From Photobacterium salinisoli (GTDB lineage Bacteria; Pseudomonadota; Gammaproteobacteria; Enterobacterales; Vibrionaceae), in the NCBI RefSeq assembly GCF_003614885.1, contig NZ_QZMS01000007.1, positions 1,860,001 through 1,924,000 of the forward strand: 64,000 nucleotides of DNA, given 5' to 3'. Below, piece by piece: positions 29,760 through 39,928 of this stretch. Each line of letters starts with the position of its first letter. The stretch's first letter is position 1. The position numbers and the translations under genes are program-made. The notes below the pieces were generated by a model. It was not told the DNA's origin, searched no databases, and saw only the letters and a list, made by a program, of their open reading frames with translations.

Positions 29760-30300
29760 AGCCGGCTTCCCCGTTAAGACTACACACATAGATTCTGCCG
29801 GTGACATTACTGAAAGTGATCCTGACCTGCGGCAAGCCATCCCGGCCGACAAAAAAGCTGCCTGCCGCGTGGGGCCGCCCCGTCAGGCTATCCACTGTCA
29901 GATCATCACTGACAAAACTGCGCGACAGTGTCAGGTGCGGAAAATCAGTGGCAGACAGCGGCTTGAGCACAGTCTCTCCTTCCGCCAGTCTGGCCACGAT
30001 TAACCAGTCGTCAGTCCCGGGCTTTGATGCCAGAGAATGGTGCGCAATGGTATCTAAACCAATCGATACGTCTTCGCCGCGCATCACAGCTTCCGATTTG
30101 GCCTGTACCAGAAACCACTCCAGCTCAGTGACCAGACGGTGCAGGCGCTGGGTGACAAAGACGTCCGAAAAAGAAGGGGCTGCCGCTGTGGCAATAAGCA
30201 TGATGACAGACAAGACCACAAGGGCTTCAATCAGCGTCATCCCCCTGACGCTCGCAGCGCAATGTAACCGTGTTGGCCTTAATGGCACGTTTTTTCTCAC
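29746..30300 (-). CDS. fimT: GspH/FimT-type pseudopilin
   Basis: Prepilin signal SVRG|MTLIEALVVLSVIMLIATA with Glu at +5, then a GspH-like C-terminal domain (VTELEWFLVQAKSEAVMRGE is the hallmark). The start is uncertain: GTG 30300 (184 residues) is preferred because of its modest leader; GTG 30288 is possible. First gene of the leftward minor-pilin operon, divergent from pilE at 30425. Confidence 0.8.
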   Translation of the reverse strand: MRKNVPLRPTRLHCAASVRGMTLIEALVVLSVIMLIATAAAPSFSDVFVTQRLHRLVTELEWFLVQAKSEAVMRGEDVSIGLDTIAHHSLASKPGTDDWLIVARLAEGETVLKPLSATDFPHLTLSRSFVSDDLTVDSLTGRPHAAGSFFVGRDGLPQVRITFSNVTGRIYVCSLNGEAGYARC

Positions 30301-30424
30301 TAACTCCCAACTTCGCACCTGTCCTGCTCCCGAACCTTTGCCACCGCGCAATAGGATGGCAAAACAACAGCGAAACGCAGCTGCAGAGCACCAACTTAGT
30401 GACATGAATCGAGAGGAAAAAAAG

Positions 30425-30805
30425 ATGAGGAAATCAAAAAATCAGCAGGGAGTGACACTGATCGAACTGCTGATTGTCGTGGCCATAGCCGGCATACTGG
30501 CAATGTCAGCCCTGCCGGCCTATCAGGCGCACCAGCAAAGAGCCTATCTGCGTCAGGCCCAGGCCGATCTCATCATGTTGCAGCTCGCTATTGAACAAAA
30601 ACACTCTCAGGGCCAGACGTACCCGACGCACCTCTCCGCCGCGCTCTGTCCCGCCTGCCGTTATGACAACCCCTTCTATGCCTATAAGATTGCCCTGGAG
30701 AGTGGCAAATACAGGCTGTGGGCCGAAAGCAAAGATGGCGTGCAGGAATGCGGATATATTGCACTGTTACACAATGGCACCGCTATCCCGTCTGAATGCT
30801 GGTAA
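30425..30805 (+). CDS. pilE: PilE-like type IV minor pilin
   Basis: 126 residues. The prepilin signal NQQG|VTLIELLIVVAIAGILA and Glu at +5 are clear, and four cysteines lie in the C-terminal half (ALCPACR, QECGY, SECW). ATG 30425 has GAGAGG about 9 bases upstream; the longer open frame to its left only shadows fimT. It is divergent from the fimT operon but functionally part of the same set, and is followed by a terminator shared with dnaJ. Confidence 0.85.
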   Translation: MRKSKNQQGVTLIELLIVVAIAGILAMSALPAYQAHQQRAYLRQAQADLIMLQLAIEQKHSQGQTYPTHLSAALCPACRYDNPFYAYKIALESGKYRLWAESKDGVQECGYIALLHNGTAIPSECW

Positions 30806-30840
30806 AGCGGCGGAGACAAACAGGCTCCGGCAGAAACGAC

Positions 30841-30863
30841 AAAGGCCAGCATCATGCTGGCCT
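30841..30863. terminator. Bidirectional hairpin between pilE and dnaJ
   Basis: Perfect 10-bp stem AAGGCCAGCA (30841-30850) / TGCTGGCCTT (30854-30863), loop TCA, A-rich before and T-containing after. It lies between convergent genes. Confidence 0.8.
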
Positions 30864-30884
30864 TTGAGATAAGTCACTCAGAGA

Positions 30885-32033
30885 TTAACCGGTCAGATCA
30901 TCAAAGAACTTTTTCACGCCGTCGAAGAAACCTTCAGAGCGTGGCTTGTGCTTTTTGGCATCAGAGCCTGCCAGCGTGTTCTCAAATTCCTGCAACAGTT
31001 CTTTCTGGCGCGTGCTCAGGTTCACCGGTGTTTCAACCACCAGCTTGCAGATCAGATCGCCAACCGCACCGCCACGAACAGACTTCACGCCTTTACCGCG
31101 CATACGGAACATACGTCCTGTCTGCGTTTCTGTCGGTACTTTCAGGCTGACACGACCATCGAGTGTCGGGACTTCCACTTCACCACCCAGTGCCGCCATG
31201 GTAAAGCTGACCGGTACTTCACAGTACAGGTTGTTACCGTCACGCTCAAAAATCGCGTGTTTCTGTACATGCACCTGAACGTACAGATCCCCGGCTGGTG
31301 CACCGAACTCGCCGGCTTCACCTTCACCGGTCAGGCGAATACGATCGCCTGTATCGACACCGGCAGGAATCTTGACCGACAAGGTTTTGGTTTCCTGAAC
31401 CCGGCCCTGACCATGACACTTACCGCAAGGATCCGTAATGATCTTGCCGCGACCGTGACAGTGTGGACAGGTTTGCTGTACCGCGAAGAAGCCCTGACGC
31501 ATCTGCACCTGGCCTGCACCGTGACACGTGCCGCAGGTCGTTGGCGAAGAACCTTTCTTCGCACCTGAACCTTCACAGGTATCACAGTTTACCAGAGTAG
31601 GAACGCGAATTTCCTTGGTGCAGCCGCGTACCGCTTCTTCCAGAGTCAGCTCCATGTTGTAGCGTAAGTCGGCCCCGCGCTGAGCACGGTGCTGACCACC
31701 ACCACGACGGCCACCGCCACCAAAGATATCGCCGAACACATCGCCAAAGATGTCGCTGAAATCTGCGCCGCCGCCGAAGCCGCCGCCACCGCCGCCCATA
31801 CCGCCTTGTTCAAAGGCTGCATGGCCGTACTGGTCGTAGGCCGCTTTCTTCTGAGGATCGGTCAGAATTTCATAAGCGGTTTTCACTTCTTTGAATTTGT
31901 CCGCCGCCGTGTCGTCGCCCGGATTACGGTCCGGGTGGTACTTCATCGCCAGACGTTTGTAGGCCTTTTTGATGTCACGCTCACTGGCGTCACGGCCTAC
32001 ACCTAGCACTTCGTAAAAATCACGTTTTGACAT
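30885..32033 (-). CDS. dnaJ: Chaperone DnaJ (Hsp40)
   Basis: 382 residues. J domain with HPD in [10 protein letters not shown] (about 31-40), Gly/Phe-rich linker ([16 protein letters not shown]), then a zinc-binding region with four CxxCxGxG-type repeats ([32 protein letters not shown]). C-terminal substrate-binding domains follow. It stimulates DnaK ATPase. It lies 86 bases after dnaK, with a hairpin between them. Confidence 0.98.
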   Translation of the reverse strand: MSKRDFYEVLGVGRDASERDIKKAYKRLAMKYHPDRNPGDDTAADKFKEVKTAYEILTDPQKKAAYDQYGHAAFEQGGMGGGGGGFGGGADFSDIFGDVFGDIFGGGGRRGGGQHRAQRGADLRYNMELTLEEAVRGCTKEIRVPTLVNCDTCEGSGAKKGSSPTTCGTCHGAGQVQMRQGFFAVQQTCPHCHGRGKIITDPCGKCHGQGRVQETKTLSVKIPAGVDTGDRIRLTGEGEAGEFGAPAGDLYVQVHVQKHAIFERDGNNLYCEVPVSFTMAALGGEVEVPTLDGRVSLKVPTETQTGRMFRMRGKGVKSVRGGAVGDLICKLVVETPVNLSTRQKELLQEFENTLAGSDAKKHKPRSEGFFDGVKKFFDDLTG

Positions 32034-32061
32034 AGTTAAACTGTCACCTGCTTATACAGCT

Positions 32062-32091
32062 ACGGGCGTAAGAGTATCCCCAAACGCCCGT
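32062..32091 (-). other. Hairpin in the dnaK-dnaJ spacer
   Basis: ACGGGCGT (32062-32069) pairs with ACGCCCGT (32084-32091) around a 14-base loop. No T-tract. It could be a processing or attenuation element that lowers dnaJ relative to dnaK. Confidence 0.5.
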
Positions 32092-32119
32092 GCCCAAATA
32101 AGATTATGAAATCACACTC

Positions 32120-34033
32120 TTATTTTTTATCGTCTTTTACTTCTTCGAACTCGGCGTCTACAACATCATCGTCTTTCGACTGAGTCTGCTCACCGCTGTC
32201 CGCTTGCTGGGCCTGAGCTTGCTGCTGGGCAATTTCCATCAGCTTCTGAGAAGCTGCGATCAGTGCCTGTACTTTGGCATCAATCGCTTCTTTATCTTCG
32301 CCTTTACGTGCTGTTTCCAGTTCAGAAACCGCGGCTTCGATCTTCTCTTTCTCATCCGCAGGCAGTGCATCGCCCGCTTCTTCGATTTGCTTACGGGTAC
32401 CGTGTACCAGCTGATCAGCCTGGTTACGGGCAGAAACTAACTCTTCGAACTTCTTGTCCGCTTCTTTGTTGGCTTCTGCTTCCTGAACCATTTTCTCGAT
32501 TTCGTCGTCGCTCAGACCGCCAGATGCCTGGATAGTGATCTTCTGCTCTTTGCCTGTGCTCTTGTCTTTGGCAGACACGTGCAGGATACCGTCAGCATCC
32601 AGGTCAAAGATAACTTCAATCTGAGGCATACCGCGCGGCGCAGCCTGAATACCTTCCAGGTTGAACTGACCCAGGGACTTGTTAAAGTTCGCCTGCTTAC
32701 GCTCACCCTGCAGAACATGGATAGTTACCGCATTCTGGTTGTCTTCTGCTGTCGAGAACACTTGCTCCGCTTTGGTCGGAATCGTGGTGTTCTTCTCGAT
32801 CAGCTTGGTCATCACGCCACCCATGGTCTCGATACCCAGAGACAGCGGGGTCACGTCCAGCAGCAGAACGTCTTTCACGTCGCCAGCCAGTACACCACCC
32901 TGAACCGCAGCACCGACAGCAACCGCTTCGTCAGGGTTCACGTCTTTACGTGCTTCTTTGCCGAAGAACTCAGCCACTTTGGCCTGAACCATAGGCATAC
33001 GCGTCTGACCACCCACCAGGATGACGTCCGTGATTTCGCCTACAGACAGGTCGGCGTCAGCCAGGGCCACTTTCATTGGCTCCAGAGAACGCTGTACCAG
33101 ATCTTCAACCAGTGACTCCAGTTTGGCACGGGTCACTTTGATGTTCATGTGCTTAGGACCTGTCGCATCTGCTGTGATGTATGGCAGGTTCACGTCAGTC
33201 TGCTGAGCAGAAGACAGCTCAATTTTCGCTTTCTCTGCCGCTTCTTTCAGACGCTGCATAGCCAGTGGATCTTTACGCAGATCGATAGCCTGATCTTTCT
33301 TGAATTCGTCAACCAGATAGTTGATCAGACGGTTATCGAAGTCTTCACCACCCAGGTGTGTGTCACCGTTGGTTGCCAGTACTTCGAAGGTCTTTTCGCC
33401 TTCCACTTCATCAATTTCGATGATAGAGATATCGAACGTACCACCACCCAGGTCGTATACCGCGATAGTACGGTCACCACCTTGCTTGTCCAGGCCATAA
33501 GCCAGAGCAGCAGCAGTCGGTTCGTTGATGATACGCTTCACTTCCAGACCCGCGATGCGGCCGGCATCTTTAGTTGCCTGACGCTGTGCATCGTTGAAGT
33601 AGGCAGGAACAGTGATTACTGCGCCTGTCACTTTTTCGCCCAGATAGTCTTCAGCGGTTTTCTTCATTTTTTTCAGCACTTCAGCTGAAACCTGAGGCGC
33701 GGCCATTTTCTGACCTTTCGCTTCCACCCAAGCATCACCGTTGTCAGCTTTCACAATTTTGAAAGGCATGATTTCGATATCGCGCTGTACTTCTTCGTCT
33801 TCGAAGCGGCGACCGATCAGACGCTTGATTGCATACAGGGTATTTTCTGGGTTTGTCACCGCCTGACGTTTCGCAGGCTGACCGACCAGTGTTTCGCCAT
33901 CTTGTGTATAAGCGATGATAGACGGCGTAGTGCGATCACCCTCTGCGTTCTCAATAACGCGTGGCTTATCACCATCCAGTACAGCTACACATGAGTTGGT
34001 TGTACCCAAGTCAATACCAATGATTTTACCCAT
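32120..34033 (-). CDS. dnaK: Chaperone DnaK (Hsp70)
   Basis: 637 residues, full length. Nucleotide-binding domain with [32 protein letters not shown] and the [11 protein letters not shown] block. The substrate-binding domain begins near [14 protein letters not shown], and the C-terminal tail ends [10 protein letters not shown] with the usual acidic EEV region. Works with DnaJ and GrpE in folding and heat-shock control. It has its own sigma-32-like promoter. Confidence 0.99.
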   Translation of the reverse strand: MGKIIGIDLGTTNSCVAVLDGDKPRVIENAEGDRTTPSIIAYTQDGETLVGQPAKRQAVTNPENTLYAIKRLIGRRFEDEEVQRDIEIMPFKIVKADNGDAWVEAKGQKMAAPQVSAEVLKKMKKTAEDYLGEKVTGAVITVPAYFNDAQRQATKDAGRIAGLEVKRIINEPTAAALAYGLDKQGGDRTIAVYDLGGGTFDISIIEIDEVEGEKTFEVLATNGDTHLGGEDFDNRLINYLVDEFKKDQAIDLRKDPLAMQRLKEAAEKAKIELSSAQQTDVNLPYITADATGPKHMNIKVTRAKLESLVEDLVQRSLEPMKVALADADLSVGEITDVILVGGQTRMPMVQAKVAEFFGKEARKDVNPDEAVAVGAAVQGGVLAGDVKDVLLLDVTPLSLGIETMGGVMTKLIEKNTTIPTKAEQVFSTAEDNQNAVTIHVLQGERKQANFNKSLGQFNLEGIQAAPRGMPQIEVIFDLDADGILHVSAKDKSTGKEQKITIQASGGLSDDEIEKMVQEAEANKEADKKFEELVSARNQADQLVHGTRKQIEEAGDALPADEKEKIEAAVSELETARKGEDKEAIDAKVQALIAASQKLMEIAQQQAQAQQADSGEQTQSKDDDVVDAEFEEVKDDKK

Positions 34034-34140
34034 CTGGCTTTCTCCGAAATTCGTTGGTTTACTGGCTTCGTTCTGCGTATTGCAGAATCGAGCATGGGGG
34101 CCAAGGCCCTCAATTAATTCAATGACGCTATCGTATGACT

Positions 34141-34174
34141 ACTAAATAAGGCCATCAGAGACCTTTTCAAGGGG
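34141..34174 (-). promoter_or_regulatory. Sigma-32-like promoter of dnaK
   Basis: On the reverse strand, CCCCTTGAAA (-35) is followed after 13 bases by CCTTATTTA (-10), close to the heat-shock consensus CTTGAAA / CCCCATNT and to E. coli dnaK P1. It is about 110 bases upstream of the dnaK start and downstream of the grpE terminator. Confidence 0.75.
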
Positions 34175-34187
34175 CAGGTCGAAAAAA

Positions 34188-34220
34188 AATGTAAAAAATA
34201 AAAACCCACCAGAGTGGGCT
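34188..34220 (-). terminator. Terminator of grpE
   Basis: On the reverse strand, CCCAC-TCTG-GTGGG is followed by TTTTTATTTTTT. The stem occupies 34205-34218. It separates grpE from dnaK, so the two are transcribed separately. Confidence 0.85.
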
Positions 34221-34249
34221 TTCATGACTCTGCCTGCCCGTCAGGCCGA

Positions 34250-34873
34250 TCAGGCCTGAGTGTCGACATTGCTGCCAGGTGCAGCCTTCGCGACCATTAC
34301 CATAGCCGGACGAACCACACGGCCGTTCAGCTCATAGCCTTTCTGCAGCACCATCATGACAGTGTTAGGTGCATGATCTGCGCTTTCCTGCATCGACATT
34401 GCCTGGTGGAATTCCGGGTTGAACGCTTCGCCCATAGGGTTGATGGCTTTCAGGCCGAATTTCTCTACCGTGTCGGTCATGGTTTTTAAGGTCAGCTCAA
34501 CGCCTTCAAGCATCGGCTTGAGCGCTTCGTCGGTTTTATCCGCCAGTTCCAGCGCACGCTCCATGTTGTCGATCACTGGCAGCAATTCGCCGGCAAATTT
34601 TTCCAGTGCGAATTTACGGGCCTTGTCGATTTCCTGCTCGGTACGACGGCGCATATTTTCCATATCAGCGCGGGCACGCAGCACAGAATCCTGCTGCTCT
34701 TTCACTTTGGCTTCACTGACCGCCAGCGCGGCTTCCAGTTCTTCAATACGCGACAGTGCCAATTCGTCCAGCGTCAGTTCTTCTGCGCTGTCTGCGGCCG
34801 CTTCAGCCTCTGCTGCTTCTGTCTGCGCCTGCTGCAGTTCTTCTTCGTTCAACACTTCGTCTTTCTTGCTCAT
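34250..34873 (-). CDS. grpE: Nucleotide exchange factor GrpE
   Basis: 207 residues. Acidic, coiled-coil N-terminus (about 5-75) followed by the GrpE dimer helices ([20 protein letters not shown]) and a C-terminal beta wing ending [19 protein letters not shown]. Releases ADP from DnaK. It is upstream of dnaK but has its own terminator and a sigma-32-like promoter. Confidence 0.97.
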   Translation of the reverse strand: MSKKDEVLNEEELQQAQTEAAEAEAAADSAEELTLDELALSRIEELEAALAVSEAKVKEQQDSVLRARADMENMRRRTEQEIDKARKFALEKFAGELLPVIDNMERALELADKTDEALKPMLEGVELTLKTMTDTVEKFGLKAINPMGEAFNPEFHQAMSMQESADHAPNTVMMVLQKGYELNGRVVRPAMVMVAKAAPGSNVDTQA

Positions 34874-34971
34874 GCTTTCGCTACTCCGCTAAGCTCAAAA
34901 AGGGTGATATTCATGGCCGGTGGGTTACGCAAAGCGCAACTTGCCGGCCACTATTAAAACGTGATGGGCAT

Positions 34972-34999
34972 ATTATGGGGATGAAGTTCAACGATTCAA
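34972..34999 (-). promoter_or_regulatory. Sigma-32-like promoter of grpE
   Basis: The reverse strand shows TTGAAT, 13 bases, CCCCATAAT: an excellent heat-shock -10 and a good -35. It is about 100 bases before the grpE start, between grpE and the divergent nadK. Confidence 0.75.
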
Positions 35000-35079
35000 C
35001 CCGATATCGACGACAAAGGGCGACATTTCCTTAGCGCTAAGGCTATACTGGCCCCATTCTTACCCGTTGGATCAAGGAC

Positions 35080-35958
35080 ATGACGCGCCCGTTTGAAATC
35101 ATCGCCCTGGTTGGCAAACCGAGAAATCCTGACGCGCTGCACACGCACACCAGCCTTTACAACTGGCTGACCGCCAAAGGCTACCAGGTACTGGTTGATC
35201 ACCGTCTTGCCCATGACCTGGATGTGCCCGCTGAATCGCTGTGCGATTTGCTCACCATTGGCGACCGCGCCGGCCTGGCGATTGTCGTCGGGGGGGACGG
35301 TAACATGTTAGGCGCCGCACGGGTACTCTCGCGCTTTGATATCTCAGTAATCGGCGTGAATCGGGGCAATCTGGGCTTCCTGACTGATTTGGATCCGGAC
35401 AACTTCGAGCAGGAGCTGGAAAAGGTGCTGGACGGCGAGTTCGTCACCGAACAGCGTTTCCTGCTCGAAGCCGAGGTTCACCGTCATGGCCAGATAAAAA
35501 GCAGAAATACTGCACTCAATGAAGCCGTGCTGCACCCGGACAAAATCGCCCACATGATTGAGTTCGAGGTCTATATCGATGAAAGCTTTGCGTTTTCGCA
35601 ACGCTCCGACGGCCTGATCATCGCCACGCCAACCGGTTCCACGGCCTATTCGCTGTCCGGTGGCGGCCCGATTTTATCGCCTAGCCTTAATGCCATCACT
35701 CTGGTGCCTATGTTTCCCCATACGCTGTCATGCCGCCCGCTGGTGGTCGACGGCAACCGCAGGATTAAGCTGATTGTGCCTGACGACGGACGGACACTGG
35801 AAGTGAGTTGCGACGGACAGGTGTCGCTGCCCGTAAGCCCGGGCGATGAAATTCACATCTATCAAAGTCCGGATCACCTGCAGCTGATCCACCCGAAAAG
35901 CTACAGCTACTACAATATACTGCGCGGTAAATTAGGCTGGTCGAGTAAGTTATTCTGA
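35080..35958 (+). CDS. nadK: NAD kinase
   Basis: 292 residues, normal length. Phosphorylates NAD to NADP. Diphosphate-binding [11 protein letters not shown] is at 71-81, the substrate motif [14 protein letters not shown] follows, and [20 protein letters not shown] is the conserved signature. ATG 35080 is preceded closely by AAGGA. Divergent from grpE and upstream of recN. Confidence 0.97.
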   Translation: MTRPFEIIALVGKPRNPDALHTHTSLYNWLTAKGYQVLVDHRLAHDLDVPAESLCDLLTIGDRAGLAIVVGGDGNMLGAARVLSRFDISVIGVNRGNLGFLTDLDPDNFEQELEKVLDGEFVTEQRFLLEAEVHRHGQIKSRNTALNEAVLHPDKIAHMIEFEVYIDESFAFSQRSDGLIIATPTGSTAYSLSGGGPILSPSLNAITLVPMFPHTLSCRPLVVDGNRRIKLIVPDDGRTLEVSCDGQVSLPVSPGDEIHIYQSPDHLQLIHPKSYSYYNILRGKLGWSSKLF

Positions 35959-35978
35959 AGCCAACCCCGGGTCAGTAC

Positions 35979-36006
35979 AAAGCCAGCCATGTGCTGGCTT
36001 TTTTAA
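35979..36006 (+). terminator. Terminator of nadK
   Basis: Perfect 9-bp stem AAAGCCAGC (35979-35987) / GCTGGCTTT (35993-36001), loop CATGT, ending in a run of T. Confidence 0.9.
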
Positions 36007-36067
36007 TGTCACCAGAAACTTAACCTTAATCACAATTTTCACGATAAATCCGTTCGCCGCTACTTTA

Positions 36068-36105
36068 CTGTATGTAGATACAGTATATACTGTGCAAATA
36101 AACAG
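36068..36105. promoter_or_regulatory. Two LexA boxes controlling recN
   Basis: CTGTATGTAGATACAG (36068-36083) and CTGTGCAAATAAACAG (36090-36105) both fit CTGT-N8-ACAG. They lie 27-64 bases before the recN start. Two sites suggest tight SOS repression, as known for recN in E. coli. Confidence 0.88.
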
Positions 36106-36131
36106 GTGTTGATTTAGACAGGTGAACACAG

Positions 36132-37799
36132 ATGCTGGCACACATGACGATCTCTAATTTTGCAATTGTCAAAAATCTCGAGTTTGAAATGAAATCTGGG
36201 ATGACAACCATCACAGGTGAAACCGGTGCAGGTAAATCTATAGCTATTGATGCCCTTGGCTTATGCCTTGGCGACCGTGCTGAAGCCAGCATGGTCCGTC
36301 CGGGAGAAGACAAAGCAGAAATTCATGCAACCTTCTCGCTGCGCAACAATCAGGCTGCCCGCCGCTGGCTGGAAGACAACGAGCTGATTGAAGGCGACGA
36401 ATGTATTCTTCGCCGTGTGGTGACCAAAGAAGGCCGCTCCCGTGGCTTCATCAATGGCAGTCCGGTGCCCGCCTCTCAGCAAAAAGCACTGGGCCAGCTG
36501 TTGATTAATATTCACGGCCAACATGCACACCAGTTGCTGATGCGTCCGGAACACCAGCAGGAAATGCTGGACAACTATGCCGGCCATCATGCCCTGATGG
36601 AGAAAGTCAGCAGTGACTATCAGGCCTGGCGACATGCCAAAAACGAGCTGAACCGCCTGAGCCAGAGCCGCGCCGATAACGAAGCGCAAAAGCAGCTGAT
36701 CCAGTATCAGGTCAAAGAGCTCAACGAGCTGGCGCTGGGCGAAGACGAATTTGCTGAGATCGAAGAAGAGCACAAGCGCCTGTCTAATTCCGGCGATCTA
36801 GCGCTCACCAGCCAGCATGCCCTTGCCTTACTGTACGAAGGTGACGAAGTGAATGCGCTGCAGCTATTGCAGCAGGCCAGCCAGCAATTGATCGACCTGG
36901 GCGAAATGGACAGCAAGCTCAGCACCCTCGCCCCTATGCTGGAAGAAGCCATTATTCAGGTGCAGGAAGCCAGCCAGGAGTTGCGCGGCTATATGGACGA
37001 TCTGGATATGGATCCGCAGCGGCTGGTCTATCTTGAAGAACGCCTGGCGAAAATCATGTCGCTGGCCCGTAAACACTATGTGATGCCTGCCGAACTGTGG
37101 CAGAAGCATCAGGATTTACTGCTGGAGCTTGAAAACCTCGACGGCAGCGACGAAAAACTCGATGCCCTGGCCGATGCAGTGGAAGCCAAACGCCTGAGCT
37201 TTCTCGACAGCGCGGAAAAACTGAGCAAAAGCCGCCAGCGATACGCCAAAGAGCTGAACAAGAAAATCTCGCACAGCATGCACGAGCTGAGTATGGAGAA
37301 AGCGATTTTCCAGATTGATATTCACAGCGATCCGGAACGTATGCTGACTCCGCTGGGTTTTGACACCATTACCTTTATGGTTTCCACCAACCCGGGCCAG
37401 CCGCTGCAGCCACTGGGCAAAGTTGCCTCGGGCGGTGAGCTGTCGCGGATCTCTCTGGCCATCCAGGTGATCACCGCTCAGAAAGTGGAAACGCCAAGCC
37501 TGATTTTCGATGAAGTGGATGTCGGTATCAGTGGCCCGACGGCCGCGATTGTCGGCCGTATGCTGCGCACATTGGGCACATCGACCCAGGTGATTTGCGT
37601 CACCCACTTGCCACAGGTGGCAGGATGCGGCCATCAGCAGATGTTTGTCGCCAAAAAAACCGCCAAAGGCCAGACTGAAACCCAGATGAAAGCGCTGGAT
37701 GAAAGCTCACGCATCAGCGAGCTGGCACGTCTGCTGGGCGGCAGTGAGATCACAGAACGTACACTGGCCAATGCCAAGGAATTGCTGGTAGCAGCATGA
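36132..37799 (+). CDS. recN: DNA repair protein RecN
   Basis: 555 residues, SMC-like ATPase used in double-strand break repair. Walker A GETGAGKS is at 29-36, a central coiled coil spans about 150-380, the signature [17 protein letters not shown] follows, and Walker B is [12 protein letters not shown]. The start [13 protein letters not shown] matches the family. It is preceded by two LexA boxes, so it should be SOS-induced. Confidence 0.98.
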   Translation: MLAHMTISNFAIVKNLEFEMKSGMTTITGETGAGKSIAIDALGLCLGDRAEASMVRPGEDKAEIHATFSLRNNQAARRWLEDNELIEGDECILRRVVTKEGRSRGFINGSPVPASQQKALGQLLINIHGQHAHQLLMRPEHQQEMLDNYAGHHALMEKVSSDYQAWRHAKNELNRLSQSRADNEAQKQLIQYQVKELNELALGEDEFAEIEEEHKRLSNSGDLALTSQHALALLYEGDEVNALQLLQQASQQLIDLGEMDSKLSTLAPMLEEAIIQVQEASQELRGYMDDLDMDPQRLVYLEERLAKIMSLARKHYVMPAELWQKHQDLLLELENLDGSDEKLDALADAVEAKRLSFLDSAEKLSKSRQRYAKELNKKISHSMHELSMEKAIFQIDIHSDPERMLTPLGFDTITFMVSTNPGQPLQPLGKVASGGELSRISLAIQVITAQKVETPSLIFDEVDVGISGPTAAIVGRMLRTLGTSTQVICVTHLPQVAGCGHQQMFVAKKTAKGQTETQMKALDESSRISELARLLGGSEITERTLANAKELLVAA

Positions 37800-37864
37800 C
37801 CCGGCGCAGAAAGTGGCTCAATTATCGCGCCACGGATGCAACTTTCTGAGTATTCCAGCGTCTG

Positions 37865-37898
37865 AACTCCCGCTTAATCTTTGCATTATGCGGGAGTT
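37865..37898 (+). terminator. Inverted repeat after recN
   Basis: AACTCCCGC (37865-37873) / GCGGGAGTT (37890-37898), perfect 9-bp stem, 16-base loop, T-rich sequence only further on. Probable weak terminator. Confidence 0.5.
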
Positions 37899-37974
37899 AC
37901 CCACCTAGTGCTTTTACTTCTGCCACTAACTTGCTTATCATCACAAGCAGAACTGATTATTTTGCCGGGATGCT

Positions 37975-38331
37975 ATGAACTGGAAAACTTTTGCCGCGTT
38001 GGCCTTGAGTGTCAGCCTGCTGGGCGGCTGCTCTTTGGTTGAACGCTTGGTCTACCGTATTGATATCAATCAGGGCAACTATCTGGATGAAACGGATATT
38101 AATAACCTCAGATACGGCATGAATCAGGAACAGGTGCGTTATGTACTTGGCTCGCCGATGCTGGTGGAACCTGAATACCCGAACACCTGGTACTATGTGT
38201 TCTATCACAAACCGGGCCATGATGAGCCGGAGCAAAAAGATCTGATTTTAACCTTTGATCAGAACCGCTTGCTGACCCGCATGACCGGGGATTATCAGCC
38301 AGGGCCGAACTTCAACGATCCGCTAAATTAA
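37975..38331 (+). CDS. bamE: Outer membrane assembly lipoprotein BamE
   Basis: 118 residues. Lipoprotein signal with lipobox LLGGC (cysteine about 19), then the SmpA/OmlA fold with GNYLDETDINNLRYGMNQEQV. Outer-membrane-anchored part of the BAM complex that inserts beta-barrel proteins. Located after recN, as in many gammaproteobacteria. Confidence 0.96.
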   Translation: MNWKTFAALALSVSLLGGCSLVERLVYRIDINQGNYLDETDINNLRYGMNQEQVRYVLGSPMLVEPEYPNTWYYVFYHKPGHDEPEQKDLILTFDQNRLLTRMTGDYQPGPNFNDPLN

Positions 38332-38361
38332 GCGGCTCACGACTTCAGCGCCAGAACACAA

Positions 38362-38392
38362 AAAAGCTCGCCGAGGCGAGCTTTTCTTTTTC
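38362..38392 (+). terminator. Terminator of bamE
   Basis: Perfect 10-bp stem AAAAGCTCGC (38362-38371) / GCGAGCTTTT (38376-38385), loop CGAG, then CTTTTTC. Confidence 0.9.
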
Positions 38393-38451
38393 TTTATTTT
38401 CTTAGCAGCCAGTCCATTCACCTGTCCACTTTTAGCGAGACAACATCAGCG

Positions 38452-38835
38452 CTAGCGCTCGGAATCACTGTCTTTCGCATCTGGCATGTCTGACGCTGTC
38501 GCAGTATCGCCTTTGGCCTTCTTGGCCGCCAGGGCTTCCTGCTTGGCCTGCTCAGCGCGTTTACGGCGGATCTCTTTCGGATCAGCCAGCAAAGGGCGAT
38601 AAATCTCAATCCGATCCCCTTCATGCACTCTGGCATCCAGCTTCACAGTCCGGCTGAACACCCCGACCTTGTTCTTTTTCAGGTCAATCTCAGGATACAT
38701 CTCCAGCACCCCGGAGCGTTCAATGATCTCCTGCACAGGCGTATCCGGGGTAATCGCCAGCTTGATCACCCGCTGGGTGTTGGGCAGTGCGTACACCACC
38801 TCCACATGAATCAGATTATTTTGATCAGAGCTCAT
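38452..38835 (-). CDS. rnfH: RnfH family protein
   Basis: 127 residues. Ubiquitin-like beta-grasp fold (HVEVVYALPNTQRVIKLAI, EGDRIEIYRPLLADPKEIRR) followed by a charged Lys/Ala/Asp tail of low complexity. The true ATG is 38835, overlapping the ratA stop by 11 bases; an upstream open stretch to 38865 is not needed. Paired with ratA as in E. coli. Its precise role is unsettled. Confidence 0.92.
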   Translation of the reverse strand: MSSDQNNLIHVEVVYALPNTQRVIKLAITPDTPVQEIIERSGVLEMYPEIDLKKNKVGVFSRTVKLDARVHEGDRIEIYRPLLADPKEIRRKRAEQAKQEALAAKKAKGDTATASDMPDAKDSDSER

Positions 38836-39259
38836 AAACTTCCCTGGCCCGCTGGGTGAAAGCATTTACCATGTTGTTGGTCAGCTCATGGAAAACCTTG
38901 CCAAACACCGCTTCCACCAGCACATTGGTAAATTCGAAATCCAGCTTCAGTTCAACTTTGCAGGCATCGGCATCCAGCTCGGTAAAGTGCCAGCCACCGA
39001 CCAGTTTACGGAACGGCCCTTCCACCAGCTGCATGCTGATCTTATGAATGCCCTCTAACTGATTACGAGTCACAAAGGTTTTTTTGATCCCAGCCTTGGA
39101 AACGTCTACTGCCGCCATCATATGTTCAGTAGAGCTTTCCAGAATTTTAGTGCCAGAGCATCCCGGCAAAAACGCCGGATAAGACTCAACATCGTTCACC
39201 AGGTCAAACATTTGCTTGGCACTGAACGGGACCAGTGCAGAGCGACTGATTTGAGGCAT
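38825..39259 (-). CDS. ratA: RatA family START-like protein
   Basis: 144 residues of the SRPBCC/START-like fold (PQISRSALVPFSAKQMFDLV, SYPAFLPGC). E. coli RatA binds 50S subunits and hinders association with 30S, and relatives act with ubiquinone. Not accompanied by a toxin partner apart from RnfH. Divergent from smpB. Confidence 0.92.
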   Translation of the reverse strand: MPQISRSALVPFSAKQMFDLVNDVESYPAFLPGCSGTKILESSTEHMMAAVDVSKAGIKKTFVTRNQLEGIHKISMQLVEGPFRKLVGGWHFTELDADACKVELKLDFEFTNVLVEAVFGKVFHELTNNMVNAFTQRAREVYEL

Positions 39260-39401
39260 AGTTTCTCCTTAACCCAATATCGCTGGTAATGATACCATTA
39301 GTCGGCGATCTGCCAAAGATTCAGTGATAGTGTGTCTCCATGGCCTATTGCCTCTGGGAAAAACGTTCCCCTAACAACTTGAATCCGTATAATAAGAAGC
39401 T

Positions 39402-39884
39402 ATGGCAAAGAAAAAACCAAACAAGCCGGGCAGCAACACCATTGCGCTGAATAAGTCTGCCCGCCATGAATTTTCGATTCATGATGAATATGAAGCCGGC
39501 ATTTCGCTCCAGGGTTGGGAAGTGAAGTCCCTGCGTGCGGGTAAAGCCAACATTTCCGAAAGCTATGTCTTTATCCGGAACGGCGAGGCATTTCTCTCGG
39601 GAGCCACCTTCACACCGCTGAATGCGGCCTCGACCCACGTGGTGGCTGAGCCGACCCGTGTGCGTAAGCTGCTGTTAAACCGCCGTGAACTGGACCGCTT
39701 AACCGGGGCAGTCAACCGCGACGGCGAAACCATTGTGGCACTTTCCATGTACTGGAAGGGATCATGGGTTAAACTTAAGTTAGGTACCGCGAAAGGTAAA
39801 AAGCTTCACGATAAACGTTCAGACGCGAAAGATCGCGACTGGCAGCGTGATAAAGCGCGAATCATGAAGCACAGTTCGCGGTAG
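39402..39884 (+). CDS. smpB: tmRNA-binding protein SmpB
   Basis: 160 residues. OB-fold with [20 protein letters not shown] and [19 protein letters not shown], plus a basic C-terminal tail ([19 protein letters not shown]) that enters the ribosomal decoding centre. Partner of tmRNA in trans-translation. ssrA begins 45 bases later. Confidence 0.98.
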   Translation: MAKKKPNKPGSNTIALNKSARHEFSIHDEYEAGISLQGWEVKSLRAGKANISESYVFIRNGEAFLSGATFTPLNAASTHVVAEPTRVRKLLLNRRELDRLTGAVNRDGETIVALSMYWKGSWVKLKLGTAKGKKLHDKRSDAKDRDWQRDKARIMKHSSR

Positions 39885-39887
39885 TCA

Positions 39888-39915
39888 TTGACCTGGCAGA
39901 ATTTTCTGCTAGTAT
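39888..39915 (+). promoter_or_regulatory. Sigma-70-like promoter of ssrA
   Basis: TTGACC (39888-39893), 16-base spacer, TAGTAT (39910-39915). Transcription would begin a few bases before the mature tmRNA 5' end at 39929. Confidence 0.7.
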
Positions 39916-39928
39916 TGAACACCTCACT

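Noticed and set aside
29801..30424. Long rightward frame running into pilE
   Set aside because: It is antisense to fimT and only becomes pilin-like from ATG 30425, which has its own ribosome binding site.
32204..33688. Several rightward frames antisense to dnaK
   Set aside because: Low-stop shadow frames of a highly expressed gene; no domains.
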